Below are positions 11,601-24,345 of a stretch of 64,000 nt of DNA, one piece after another (within the stretch, counting starts at the first letter, position 1; every line of letters starts with the position of its first letter). The position numbers were made by a program, and so were the translations under genes. Source of the stretch: Spirodela intermedia (Eukaryota > Streptophyta > Magnoliopsida > Alismatales > Araceae). Location of the stretch: assembly GCA_902729315.2 (NCBI GenBank), contig LR746280.1:67001-131000 (forward strand). The letters run 5' to 3'. The notes under the pieces were generated by a model. The model did no database searches. It had not been told where the DNA came from and saw nothing but the letters and a program-made list of their open reading frames with translations.

Positions 11601-14600
11601 CTCTGCCTAGGAATACCTTCTGCCGCCATTGGTCACGCCAATGGCTCCACGGTTTTCACGAGCCGATGAGACAAGAGCGGAGGATCTCGTTTTCTTGTGT
11701 AGGACGCACGGAGGATTCCTGGATGGCCCCTCCGTGGTTTGCCGTCCGATTCACCATCTGCATGGCATCCCTGTCGTCCCTCCGTTTGAAGTATCGGCCC
11801 CATAGTTTTTCCTAGGAAGTGCCGGCCTCGCAAGAAGATGCACATCCTCTTTTGATCCAAGCCGGCAAATGACCAATACCAAAGATTTAGCGTCCTGTTG
11901 TGTCCAGCGGGAGCATGGGATATCCAGGATTTCGCTTCTTCCCTTTGTTCCTGCCACCTGGCTCTCTCACTTCTACCGTCGGCTAGCTCAATCATTCGTC
12001 TTTATTTATTTCTATTTTCTGGAGGTGGGAAGGTGAGGAGGTGGGGAGGTCCGGCGTTTATGGCGAAAGCGGGGACATGAGTGGCAGCAGCAGGGTTGAC
12101 AAGGCAGCGGCTGTAGAAGAGGGGACCCAGTCGGCAGCTCTAGGGAAGCGAGCGAGAGGGACGGTAAAAAGGGGCCGATAGCAACCTGCGGCAGAGTGAC
12201 GAGTAAGTTGGGAAGAATACAATGGCCGGCTCCGGTCGAGTAGAACGAAACAAGAGCTGCTGCTGCTGCTGGTTAGGCGACTCATCGGGAACGAGTGTCC
12301 GAGGATCAGCGCTGTGGCCGCCGTGAGTCAGCTCTTCCGGTTTCTCGTTCGATGTCGTGGTCTTTTTCTCGTCTCCTTGGCTCTCCGCGCTCGTCTGGGG
12401 CGGTAGGTGGGGACGCAGCACAACTATTCTCCCTCCATCGACGGAGGGGTCGACCCCCGGGAGCACAGTGACAGCGGCGGGGCTTGATGGTCTCGTCGAC
12501 CCACCCCGCGTCACAGACAGATTCGGACGGATGGGCCCATCTTCAACCGGCGGGCCTCCCGCCTGATGAATGTGGTCGGTCGACGCGGCTCCCACACGTC
12601 CACTGCATTTCATTTAGCCGGGGGGCGGGGGCGGATGGGGAGGACTCTTCTCGGCCAAACAAGAGCTCCTGCCGCGGGGAGCAGCTTGCCAGCTCTCATG
12701 GGATATTCTAAACGATCATGGCTGGCATTGAAAATGAAACGGAGAAGAAAACTCGTGCGCCGATTGGCGGCGGCGATCCCGCACCACACAGCCCCAGCGG
12801 TGGGCCAGCCGCCCTCTTCCTTCCCATCCCCCCCGCCATTAATGGTGGCAGGGCGTAGTTGGCGAACACCTCGTTCCTCCCCCCGCCTTCAATGACCATT
12901 GAAGCAGCGATAGCACATGCGTTTAAGGCTATCAATTCTCTCCTTGTCGCGGCGCAGGGTGGGGAAGACGGCGTAGAGTTTTCCTAGCGACCTTGGCCCC
13001 CACAGCTACCGCCCAAGACTATCAATTTTCTCTTTCTCTGCACGCTCACATTGGTCCCCTGACGCAGAAGGAGCCTGCACGGCTGCAGCCCTCTCGACCC
13101 CCCTGCTATCCGCACTCTTCATCGTCGCCGTCGGGGGGCGGACGCTCATTGGGTGTGGAGCTAAGCAGCGACCCATTGTGCGGCCTACATACTGCGTTCT
13201 CTCCACCCCACGCCTGTGTTGACCGGGTCTTCTTCCCCCGGAATCTGCGGGACCCACGGCGATCGTCCAGGTTCGGGCGAATGAACGAACCGGTGCCGGG
13301 CAGTAAACGGGAGGGGGCAGGGGGAGTTCGAGGGCCGGCGCGTCATCACATCGGCTTCATTTACTCACCACAACGCTGCGCGCCCCGAGGCAGCTTCCCC
13401 AGAATCTGCTGCCTGCGGGGATGCGGTAATCCACGCCGTCTAACAAGGTTATCTATCTGTCCGTCTATGTTCAACAAGCAAATGGTTACGGCGTGCGGAA
13501 AGTCCCCAGAGGATAGGACAGTCGTCACTGCATGCGTGCGGGTGGAGCTTAATGCGTCAACGTCTCACGCAGCCGCAACTTGAAGAGGCCAGATCGACCA
13601 GTCTTGTTCGTGACGACAGTTTATTTGGCCAGCGGGTGTCGGGACGAAACCAGCATTAAACTTGGAGCGGCGGAAGCCGCATAGGTCCCCCTACTTAAAA
13701 CTCGGAGCTGGTGTTGAATAGCAAGGAAACATAAGACATGAAGCGACTACTCCTCGCGCATCCCCAACCCCCAAGTAGCTGGCTCCGCGCTTTCCTCCCT
13801 TCCGAGGAACTACCTCGGCTTTTGCGTATGCACTTATCTAAACGGTTCCACGTAAAAGGGAGATTCTTGAGTTGTTTATATGATGCAGAGGGGCGCAACC
13901 CTGCGATCAGTAACAGTCAGCGGGAGTAGTAACCGGTTGCGGGCGCCGGAGGACACCGATCCCGCCGTCCGCAGTGTGTCCAAGCGAGCGTCAATGTCCG
14001 TAATGACGTGCTCCGACTCCCACGATTGTCCGCTAGCGATGGCCGGGACTTCCTCACATGCCGACAGCGGTGATATCATCTCCTCCAGAGTCCCCCACCC
14101 CCGCCATCGACTGGCGTACTTAGCCCATTTTGAAATCCCTTTTTTTTCCCTCAATGTCAGAGAGAGAGAGAGAGAGAGTAACTCTTCTCGGTATTCCCGT
14201 CGGACCCAAACACAAAGTCTTCGAGATGTGAAGGATGTTATAAAGGTTAATCGGTTGTCATTTCCTCGGAGAAAATTGTCCGAATATTTTTACTATTCTA
14301 ATAAAACGCAACGGACTTAATTAAAGCCTCCTAAAAAACTTTAAAATGCCCTATCACACGCATCTGAAGCGGTGAGTCCCAAAGCCCATGTCACAGCTGG
14401 TAGTACGTCGTGGGGCACTCGGCCTCCTCGCGTCGAGTAGAGGGCCTTCCCCACCCAAGATTGTAAGACAGGAGCGATAGAGATGGAAGGCGCAGTAGGT
14501 GGGTAAGGCCGGGTGCCCTTCGCCTCCTGGAGAGAGAGGACCACAGACATCTCTCTCTCCCCGCCGCCTTCCCCCCATGTCGCTTGTCAGCATCCTCCCA

Positions 14601-14670
14601 CGGTTGACTCCCCGCTCTGCCCACCCGACCCCCACCACAGACACAGTGACGCGAAATCCCAGCATCCCTA
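11600..14670. other. GC-rich stretch with no supportable gene
   Basis: About 3 kb of unusually GC-rich DNA lies between two convergent genes. It has many open frames of 60-196 codons on both strands, the longest at 12993-13583 plus and 12140-12613 minus. None shows a recognisable domain, their composition follows the GC bias, and overlapping frames on opposite strands are equally long. A GA microsatellite lies at about 14159-14178. It may hold an untranslated transcript, degraded coding DNA or nothing. Confidence 0.5.
14159..14178. repeat. GA microsatellite
   Basis: A perfect run of about ten AG dinucleotides flanked by single-copy DNA. Confidence 0.85.
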
Positions 14671-14672
14671 GG

Positions 14673-14678
14673 TTTATT
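14673..14678 (-). terminator. Candidate polyadenylation signal of the nucleoporin gene
   Basis: AATAAA on the minus strand about 320 nt after the TGA. The position is plausible for a plant 3' UTR; transcript support is needed. Confidence 0.4.
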
Positions 14679-14998
14679 CACTGTTCAAGATTCCCACAGA
14701 CACAGCACGCGGTTCACGGTGGCTCCATTGCACCGTCCTGACGCAGAGCACTGCCAATCTGTACGCACTAAAGGCCGACTACCTAACCCCTCATCTTCGC
14801 TCCGCGCAGCAACATTCACGACGCGCACCAGCGGCAGACGGCGGAAACGCGAGATAAAAAGGCATCCACACCAGAGACGCCAAACTTCATGGATTTCAAT
14901 TAGGAAGACCCCTCTTGACAGATCGACCGTCCCAACCCAGACGCCAACTAATGGTCATGGGGAGCTGTAGAAGAAGAAGAAGACTCCCAGGTCAATGA

Positions 14999-17900
14999 TC
15001 AATAGCAGACAGTGCCATCGCCCAACGTCCCGAAAGACAACCTGGAACGATCATCGGACCCAAACGTGTAACTCGGAGTGGCGTATGTGGGGACTGCCGC
15101 CTGGCCAAAAGAAAAGACTGGCCCGCCCCCAGGAGTACAGCCAAAACCAAATGACGGGATTGCCCCTTCTTCACCAGCTGAAGAGCGCGGAACGCTTTCC
15201 GGTGCTGATGGAAACGCACTAGCCTTTGAACCCAATGAAGCAGAAAAAGAAAATCCAAATCCATTACCCGGGAAACTTGGAACTTTCTCAGCTTTCGAAA
15301 AAGACGTGGTGGCTGAGATAAATCCACCTCCGGAGAACTGGCTCGGTGAACTTGGAAACTTCTGCACCTGACGTGCCTTAGAGTCAACGAAACTGGTGCC
15401 AGAACTTGGAATAACTTCTTCGTTTGCCTGATTGTGATCAAAAGAGTGTTAGTTGCAGTCAATAATTCCCCCTCACACACCAAAAGAACATTATCTGAAA
15501 TCAATAAAGCACAAAAAAATCATGTTGACATGACGCAGCAGTCAAAAAAATGCTTTACTGACCACATACCAACTTCATGTAACTGTAGGCACTGATCAAT
15601 TTTAATAATGCATCAAGCAACCGCGAGATAACGTAAAAATAAGTAGAAATAGTAAATCATGGAATAAGGAGTCTACAACGCATGCTGCAAAAAACTAATT
15701 AAGTCCATGCTTCAAAACTTTAATCTCGATTGGTTGTCAATTTTTATCCTAATTTCTGGTACATTAATTGAATTTGTCCTTTTCCCAAGCCTGCCAAGAA
15801 ACTTGATAGCATTTCACTAGAGTGGGAATCTTCCAAGAAAGTTCAAAATGTAGTTTGAAATCAAAGGCCACCAAGTTAATAAGTACTAGTAGCCCAGTTT
15901 GAAATAAGTAGTTGCAAAGTTACACAGAACACGGCATTAGTGACGCTAACGTCGTGCCATGTTCATGAAATAAGACTGCACTTCTCTAAATCAACAAAGG
16001 GATAAATAATACCTTTGGCACCTGCATATCCAGTTGGAAAACATCACCACCAGGTAAGCTAGTGTTGAGAGACAACGGACCAGCCTTGTTACCCTGGTCA
16101 TTCAGTTCTTTAACCACATCCGATTGAGAAAGAGTCCTTGTTTCAATCAGTGACTTTGGTTCAAGTGACTTATCCCGAGGCAAAGAAACTGTTCCATCGA
16201 ACTGACCAAAAAGGGTTTTCTTTTCCGTCAAAACTTTTGGTTCAAACGATTTCTTCTGAGGCAAAAGATCTGTTCTATCCAGGTGTTCCAATATTGTTTT
16301 AGCTACTTCACTAGACTTCGGATGAACCCTTGATAAAATCGCAGCAATATGCGTTGAACCATCTTCTGAACATGTTGCTTGGTGACCTGATAGACCAGAT
16401 TCTGAATTCCTTTTAGGCGTTAGTGTAGAACTGCTGAAAACATCACAACATGCTGATACCGTTGACATTATACTTGCAGACGTATTCTGAACGCCACCTT
16501 TCGAATCACTCATTTTCACGCTCTTCCGCTGTAGCCCAAGAATGGGACTAATATTGGCCTGGACCCCACCTGGAATAGAGCTCCTTTTCTTCACAATTTC
16601 ATATGAATTCGAAGGGGGATTAAATGGACAAGGCAGAATTTCAGTCAGTAGTCTATCAAAAACACGAAAGAAAAGCAATAAGGGCATACTACAAGCATAG
16701 TGCTACGAATCAACAGTATGTAAAGATTCGTCTTTACTTAATGAATGCAAATTTTGAATTAACTAAATACATGCGTCACCCACCAATGCGTTATTTCAAT
16801 ATTTATACACGTTTCAGAGAAGCAGCTGCCATGGTGTATACAAAACGGAAGAGACTGCCTAACTAAAGAAATTTAAGACATAACATGGCAGAATTTAGCA
16901 CAGGTTTTTGAAATTCTCAATTGTGGACCGAAAATATCAGAAATTACACAGATGAATGTGTCATAAAATAGAGTATTCTTAGTCAGATTTCAGCAAGCCA
17001 TTGATGCTAGCCTAATGCCTGTCATAAATCAGAATACAGAACATTCAAATGTAACATTTGAACAAATTCCGTCGTATATTACTTGAAAAGTAAAAGAACC
17101 ACAAAAGAGCACACATCAGCTCATCTCTGAACCCAGTTCTTCAGAGAATAAATGGATAAAGTGAAATATCTACTGTTCATATTCTAGAAAGAGGTATAAA
17201 GTAGGGAAAATAGCCCATTCATGTGTAATACGAACATCATTGACCTGCTCAGATATGTGAACAGATAGAATCTGACAACGAAGACAATGGAAATTGTCAT
17301 ATTAATTTCTCACACACCACATGAATGGGAGATTTTCTTTCATCAAATATAGTCTCCTAATAGCAACCACTAAAAATATGGGGCATAAGCCTAGAAGAAA
17401 TTTCAGTTTCAGGCCATAGAGTACATCAAATCATCTACTCGAAAATTCAAACGCAAAACATAATAAAGCATTTTTTGGTGATTCGGAAACAGTTCTTCCA
17501 GAGTAATAGTATACTCGGACTCCATGGACAAATCAAAATTCAGTGATTTTATCCTTAAAATGCAACTACTGTCTTAAAAAGTATGGAGCTCAACCATTTA
17601 CTCCACCACAACGAACCAATTTTCCGTTGATCAGAGTAATTCTCTCACATCTATCATCAACATGAGAGATAAACCAGAAATAAAGTTCATATTGAAGTTC
17701 AATATTTTTACTATTATTAAATCAAGATATATGTTGCACCTGCAACTGCAAATTTGAATATTTCAGGAAAATGTACCCTGCGATGCCAGATCAGAGCTAC
17801 TGAACTGTCCATGCAAAACTAACATTCTTGAAAGGAAATCCAGTAATTTAAAATCATATCGCCAAGATCAATTAAATATGTACTCTGAGAACCTTAGTAA

Positions 17901-20900
17901 GAGAACTTTGAAATATTTCTTCAGGACAAGGAGTTCGAGGCGTGTTCCTGAGACCAGATCTGCCTCTTTGACTCTGGGGTGTGAAATATCTCTGGTCAGA
18001 CCTTAACACTGCACCTGGCCAGCATATTTGTGACATAGGAGAATCTGAACTGGTTACTGTGTTTGCAGCAGAACCACGACCACGTAATGGGCTTCTTTCA
18101 TTCTTTAAAAATCTCCCATGGATGCCCTGATCTGATGATGATGATGAGCGGAACTCCATAAAAGCTTTTGCAATTTCAACAGGTGATACGCCAACTTCAT
18201 CAAAAACCTATTCAATTTTAATATATGACAGAATTTCAGAGAATTAATGCTATAATTTGTGAGCAACCAAAATAAGATGAAAGTTAATGCTCTCTTACAC
18301 TTTCTCTGTGAAATATAGGGTTCATCTGTATTGGCAGCTTTTCCTCTACTGAGTTCGTCATATCTTTCCATTCCCGTGCATTACTGGAACTATGCGCTTT
18401 AAATCTCACTGCACACGTATCATCCCCAGCAACATAGGTAGTTCTAGAGCGTAATAGTTCTATGAGCCAGTTGGATTCATTCCTGAATTGTCATAAGCGT
18501 TTCCAGATAAGGTCTGATGCCAAAATGCATCTATCCATAGCACATACAATCTCACACCTATCTGAATGATATGCAAGAAAAGTACCGTAACAACCAACAG
18601 CTCACAGAAAAAAAGAGTGGGGGAGTCATATATTTTTACTATTATCAATTTTTTCATCAACAATGACTGAAGAACGTGAATGGTGGAGACGTAAAGAACT
18701 GACTTCAAACAACTTCAAAAGCAACATGTATGGTCTCAAAAACCTCTCTAGTATGGAAGACTATAGTTGTATAGAAATCAGCACATGCTAAAAGACAAAG
18801 CAACACGAAAGACTTCATCTTCGCATAAAGGTAACTGATATATGTTATTGTCTTGATAGAAAAAGAGTCAACTGAACGATCCAGACCCGTATAGGAGTGA
18901 ATAAAATCAGGGTATCCTATCTGCAAACAACTGCAAATGGGATACTCCATATTGGAGTATGACAAATATTCCAGATGAGTACCCCAGCATGTCACGGGGA
19001 TTACGGATAATTTCTCCAAAAAACACAACCACACATAGTTATTGATCATCAGAGAAGTGGCATAGGTCATTGAGTCGGGCAAATGATTCCTAAAAAAACT
19101 GTCAACAAAAAATTCTTGCCTGGAAAATGTTTTCTGCTTTAACCGATGCTCAATATCAGCACAACCAATTCCATCATTCATGTTTTCCAGTCTCCCTTCG
19201 CCTTGCTTATCTGTCTGGCAGAAACCTCTCTGATGGTTATCCCCGCCTGATATGTGACCCTATGGCAGACAAAAAACAGCACAAAAAAAAAATCAATACT
19301 CTACGTAAGATTTCATTATGCAAACATGTAGTTGGACACTTACATACTGATAAAACTCAAAATAAAAAAAGATGATGGTTCCTAAGAGAACCTAGATAAG
19401 AAAATGGAGGCATACTATGTATAATATAAAAGTGTAATTAAAAATATTCATAATAGTTCAAATTCCTTATGAAGAGCATACATTTTGTAAAACCATCAAT
19501 GAAAGAAATCGGTAGTACAATGAAGTCAAAACAGATTAAAGATGCAAATTATGTAGAGAAGCGTACTAATATACTACCTCCTTTATTCTTTGATTAGAAT
19601 CTATAAGCACATCACCCATCATATTTTTCAAATAACAGAAGATTTTCTGCTTTATCTATTAATTCCTCTTGTTTAAACGAGAACAAAAAACACATCTAAT
19701 GAAAAAATATGGGCCTAGGTACCCTTGCCCCAATCCCCCCAGCCCAGCAAAAGAAAAAAAGGAGTAAAAAAAACCTTCAACATTGTACCTTGAATAACTC
19801 AATCCCACCACACATCAACCTTAGAGTCCACACAATTTTTCTTCCACTTGCACTAGTCATTGTAAGGCCACAGGTGACATATATGAGACTGATACAAACC
19901 TTCTATAATATCTCTTTGTCATATATGAAGACAGGTACATGTGTATACGAGTGTAGTATGTGTTTTTACGTTGATAATACTTGACCAAGTCCTCACAAAT
20001 TCCAACACAATCCATAAAAGGTGAAAAATAATGGAAAAAAGATAATTGCTACCATCTCACTATCACTTGCATGTCATTAGTGTTCTTAGTATTTAAAGGC
20101 ACAAACTTATCGCAATTTAACAGCTCCATCTTTCTTACTTTCCACATCAAACTAGTACTTTCAAGTATTTGTCTGGTTGTTAGGCCCATGGTAGGCCCAA
20201 CTTACTCAAGGTGCAGGAGGAGGGGGCCAACAGCTGAGCCCACCCTGACGGCAGAAGACTTAAATGCCCCAACCTCAAATGAAGAGGGGACTTACAGGGA
20301 CAAGGTAAAAAAGTCCTTACAATGTACGGACGTGAGGGGTATTAGGGTTGAAGGGGAGATTGGGAGGGGGGTTATTGAGGATCACTCAAAGGTGGTTGAG
20401 GCTGAGGGAGAGCAGGGGGCCTCTCCAACGTTCCCACAACTCTAGGGTTCTTCAGAGCCCAGGACTCATGTTAGATTTTCTCTTCTGTTATCTCCAGTAT
20501 CTAAATCTTGTTTCTTTATCTTCGGATTTCCCACTTCCCATAGCAGGGTCCTAACACTGGTCTCCATACATCGCAGAAGCCACATGCATCAACTCATGCA
20601 ATGAAGAAATATGCATACTTAACAACAAAAGTCCCTTATTATTCCTCTCTATTGACAGTAAACTCGAAATCATGAAAATCTTTCAGCATTCCCAGGAGCA
20701 AATAACATGCCAAAATTATTTTTCAAGAAGAGATAGCTAAAAAAAAAGGTTCCCAACGCAATCATTATAGACGTATTCAATTCCCTTTGGAAGACATTAC
20801 AGTTTTGATATCCTTTTGTATAAAAAATTCCTTTTTTTAACAATAAACTTAAAATAATATATTCCAGACATTCTATAATTAACAGAAATCGAAGGACCAT

Positions 20901-23763
20901 TCGATTCATTAAGGGCCATAGATCTAGGCCTATTTGTTTGGTCAATCACCAAATGGTGCACGTTGGACGACACCGAACTCGATTCTCTTGCATAATCCGG
21001 AAATGAAAGGAAAATCATCAATGCCATCAAGTTATTTGGTCGATCACAGAAGATTATTATTTTTACTTTAAACGACAAAAAAACATTCTGAAGTATATGG
21101 CAATGCATAGGGATATTGGATGTAAATAACAGTAAAATCAATCGCTTCCGATCATATCATAACAATTCAGCTGCCCAACAATAAGGCCCAGCTTACTCAC
21201 TTATTTCTAGACTCATGAGCCCTAACTGACATGCTCCATATAAAAGAGATGGTCTGTCCCTTAGTACAGTAACCTAACCAACAGCAACACCAGGGTTGTT
21301 AAGAGAGAAAAGAAAGCTTCCTGTGCAGTTTTCCATTTTTCTCTTGACACACACATACACACACACACACACATGTATATATATACAGAGCAATACCACC
21401 AAAACCAAATCAAGTTCTCTCCTCAACTAATTAATTGTGTTCTCTTGGGGTACTACATTTCCCTTCAAGCCACGTCCTTTTAGAGCATCCCCTCCTTTAC
21501 GTCTTATCTTGAAGATCTTTTCTACTTCTCTAGTCCATACCCTTCGCCTCTTTTGCCAATTATTTAGGACTTTCCTCTTTATGAGCCTTCTCCCATCTCA
21601 TTCCTGCTCTCCTTACTCAGAGTCTTCACAATTTCCTCACTCTCTATTATCCATGTCTACACTCATCAACCCTGTGACCTTGGAGATGCTTTCATTCTTT
21701 ATGGCAGAAGATCTCTGACACTTGAAACTTTTATACAACATAGGCCCTGGCATAAAGTATTCCAACATTATTAATTCTTACATAAACCTTCAAAAATCCA
21801 ATCAGTTAAGTTATGGATTAGTCTGCTAAACCTTTTCTAATACAACCCGCCAGTACTATGGAATTTAAAAGAATACGCGATTTTCCTCCAACAGATAATC
21901 TGATTATCAGAGATTTCCTGAAATTATAGATCAACCATCATAAAACAGTCATTGGGAAAAGAGTTGCCATCATAGCAAGCCATGAAAATGAAAAAAATAT
22001 ATAAGCAGTAGACCACGTTCTAGATGTCGTACAAAGAAATAAACCTACAGAAAGCACAGGTTCATAAATAAAATAAGGAAAGCCACTCAAGTATATGTAG
22101 TTCCATGGCATCGGTTATAAGGAAATAATGTACAAAAAAAATACTTCGATAAAATGGATATGAAATAAAATCTTACATTAAACACATTTGCTGTGATGCC
22201 AGTTTTGCTCTCTTGCTGAATTTCTGTTTATAATGTTATATACACAAACTTGTTAAAACTAATCATTTGGCGGAAAAACAAAACGAAACCTAAGCTTTTC
22301 TTAGCAAAACAAAATATGCCAGGTAAAGAACATGATCTGAGTGATTTCGCATTAATTTCTTTGAGTAAGTAAGCATGATTACATAATGAGCATAAATACG
22401 TGCTGATTAGGAAAAGAAAAGAAAATATGAAAAAGGACATTTAATGTTTCAACTCAAAACCATAGAGATGAATAGAAACAAGAAAAATAAAAAGAAAGCT
22501 TCATCCAGACATTTGTTAATTTCATGACCACGATCACCGTGCAAATCAGAGTGACACTAAAGTACAGTAGATCTTTGGCTAATGTCCCTATCACAATAAC
22601 AGTGTAGCACGAAATCCTAGCACATTTCGTATGCAATAAATTTCCTTAAATAACTTGACATTGATAATAATTCAATAATTCAATAATTCAATAATAATTT
22701 TTGTAAGGTTGGGATCTCACTCCAACTTCCCCATGGTTTCTTTAACATTGTAGGGGGTTCTGGAAATCCATCAAGAAGAATGCATCAAAAAATATATATG
22801 GGCCATAAGGAACTTTTTTCTTTTCTTCGGATAGAACTAGGCCATGAACCCTCAGCTGTAGCATATTGCCACTGGTCGTAAAATCAAATCGCTGAAATTT
22901 GATTTCCAGCCAAATTGTTGGAACCCTCAAAGATCATGAACTAGACTTAATACATTAGGATATTATTTTTTAAATAGAGCTTGGTGATATATTGTAACTT
23001 CCTCTCTTCTGTAAGAATAAATCTATCAAGAAGAACGCATTGCATAAATACAAGATAACCAAAATTTTCCCAAGTGTCCTGAAAAGGCCTTGATCTATCT
23101 TGAAGTATCCTTCTCCCTAGGAATCGAGAAAACAAAGTACAGAATTTTACATCTTGGACAATAAATATTATGTTGCGGTCATGTGACGGTACTGAAGATG
23201 ATCACCAGACATCGGTAATTCTTTCATTCTTGTATCGTATAATAAACAAGAAACGAATCAATGGAAGACAACCCTCCGTCATATCCAGTGGCGGAGCAAA
23301 AGAACAATTCCGCATGACGGGGCAGGGGGGTCGAAGGAGAAAAGACATTATCGAAGGTAAGAGGGACAGTCGAAGCAAGTGGCAAGGGATAAAGGCGCGT
23401 GACATGAATACACAGTGGGATCAGGAAAAAGAACATACGGAGAAGACCGCGGGAAGAGTCCGCGCGCGCAGAGTCCTCCGAGCATGACTGGGAGGACGCA
23501 GAGGCGGCGAACGAGGGGGAAAAGGACGGTACTACCCTAGAGGCATGCGTCAGGAGGTGCTTAGCCTTGGAGAACCATCCCCCTTTGCGTTCGTCGATGC
23601 CCTCTCGCCGACTTCCTAGATGGGACGCAGCTCCCGCTAATGACGGGGGACGGTAGTAGGGCGTCCTACTCGACGCCCTCTCCAGCAGAGACCGCCGAAT
23701 CATCTTCCCACCAGCGCCCCTCTCCTCCCACCCTCCGTCTCCACTCTCCTCTCTTCCCTCCAT
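14999..23763 (-). CDS. NUP1: NUP1/NUP136-like FG nucleoporin (nuclear basket)
   Basis: Plant nuclear-basket nucleoporin, considered the functional counterpart of animal Nup153 (family knowledge). Exons on the minus strand: 23439-23763, 19120-19246, 18299-18482, 17893-18207, 16013-16652 and 14999-15427 (TGA at 14999-15001). Exon 1 holds SRTPYYRPPSLAG and GGWFSKAKHLLTHASR, matching the family N-terminus. Exons 2-3 give IEHRLKQKTFSR and LIELLRSRTTYV, and exon 4 VFDEVGVSPVEIAKAFMEFR. Exon 5 carries VAKTILEHLDRT and a KKRSS motif. The last exon has FG-type repeats (SFGFG, FSFG, YTFG, LSFG). Exon 4 ends in phase 0, but the 16652 exon needs two preceding bases, so at least one small exon between 16653 and 17892 is missing from this model. 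Intron 2 has a GC donor. The assembled exons give about 670 residues, clearly shorter than my memory of Arabidopsis NUP136 (over 1000). Start ATG 23763 was chosen because GGK-RR precedes RTPY as in the family. Confidence 0.9.
20178..20556. mobile_element. Solo LTR with perfect 5 bp target-site duplication, in nucleoporin intron 1
   Basis: A 379 bp segment begins TGTTAGG and ends CCTAACA, the inverted TG...CA ends expected of an LTR. It is flanked on both sides by the identical 5-mer CTGGT (20173-20177 and 20557-20561). Its composition is more G-rich than the surrounding AT-rich intron. No internal retrotransposon domain is attached, so it is read as a solo LTR left by unequal recombination. 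The open frame at 20071-20445 crosses its left border and is therefore not a gene. Confidence 0.88.
21346..21386. repeat. CA and TA microsatellite
   Basis: A nearly perfect CA run of about 14 units is followed directly by ATGTATATATATACA. Confidence 0.8.
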
Positions 23764-23929
23764 CGGGAGGCGGTCCTGTTCAGTCCTCTTCGTTCCTTTC
23801 TCTTCCGTTAGTGAGACGGGGTTTATTCCTCCCACCCAGCACCCTCGCTCGTTTGGACTGAATGTTCGGTATTTCCCAACGGGTCCGGCCGGTTTCTGCC
23901 CTCCAGGCCCCAACGATTAGTCTGGTGAG

Positions 23930-24345
23930 GAGAAAAGCTCATGCCGCTCCACATCGTTCACCAGCGTCGGATGAGAAACGCCACGCCGGGGAAGCCTGAC
24001 GTGTGCCAGTGTGAGATAGAGTAGAGTATAGTGTTGCGTAGATGGCACTACACGGTCATAGATAGACTTATGAGAGGAATTCATCAACTTTTGAGACCTA
24101 ACGTACGAAAGTGAGGGACAATTTGAGCAGACGACTCTGTTAAGACACAGATTCAAGAGAGTGTAAGAAACCTTAGAAATTATTAGAGTGAGATAGTATA
24201 ATATTAGTACAATGATGATTATAATACACATTAAAATGATGGTTAACATTTAGAACTCATCTCTCGCGATGTCAAACTCTCACACCATAGGTAAGGTGAG
24301 TTAACTCAAGGAGTAAAAATAAGAAAGTATGGGAAAGTTTTGTTG
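23930..24345. repeat. Dispersed repeat R, copy 1
   Basis: Shares ordered short blocks with three other places in the window: an ATTCATnAnnTTTTGAGA block, a GTTnnAGTGAGnTAGnATAATnTTA block near 24170-24215, and a TCnnACnnCATAnGTAAGGTGAG block near 24275-24300. It matches the copies at 25930-26315, 41030-41560 and 43850-44610, but an internal segment present in the others is missing. The family is not identified. Confidence 0.65.

Larger units (their letters stand above)
19247..23438 (-). other. NUP1: First intron of the nucleoporin gene (4.2 kb)
   Basis: The intron is defined by a GTATGT donor at 23438 and a TATCAG acceptor at 19247, both in phase 1. It is AT-rich. It contains the solo LTR at 20178-20556 and a CA/TA microsatellite at about 21346-21386. 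A pyrimidine-rich stretch at 21230-21720 may be further repeat DNA but has no matching ends. No other gene could be supported inside it. Confidence 0.75.

Noticed and set aside
12140-12613. 157-codon minus-strand open frame with a Gln run
   Set aside because: No domain, overlapped by equally long frames on the other strand, composition explained by GC bias; the Gln run is a CTG repeat.
12993-13583. 196-codon plus-strand open frame
   Set aside because: Low-complexity Pro/Arg/Ser-rich, no recognisable motif, no splice or homology support.
14941-15000. Possible extra 3' exon of the nucleoporin after a CTTCTTCTTCTTCTACAG acceptor-like tract
   Set aside because: No matching donor before the TGA in the right phase, and the downstream frame closes quickly without a basic tail.
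20071-20445. 124-codon plus-strand frame in nucleoporin intron 1
   Set aside because: It crosses the left border of the solo LTR and has no known domain.
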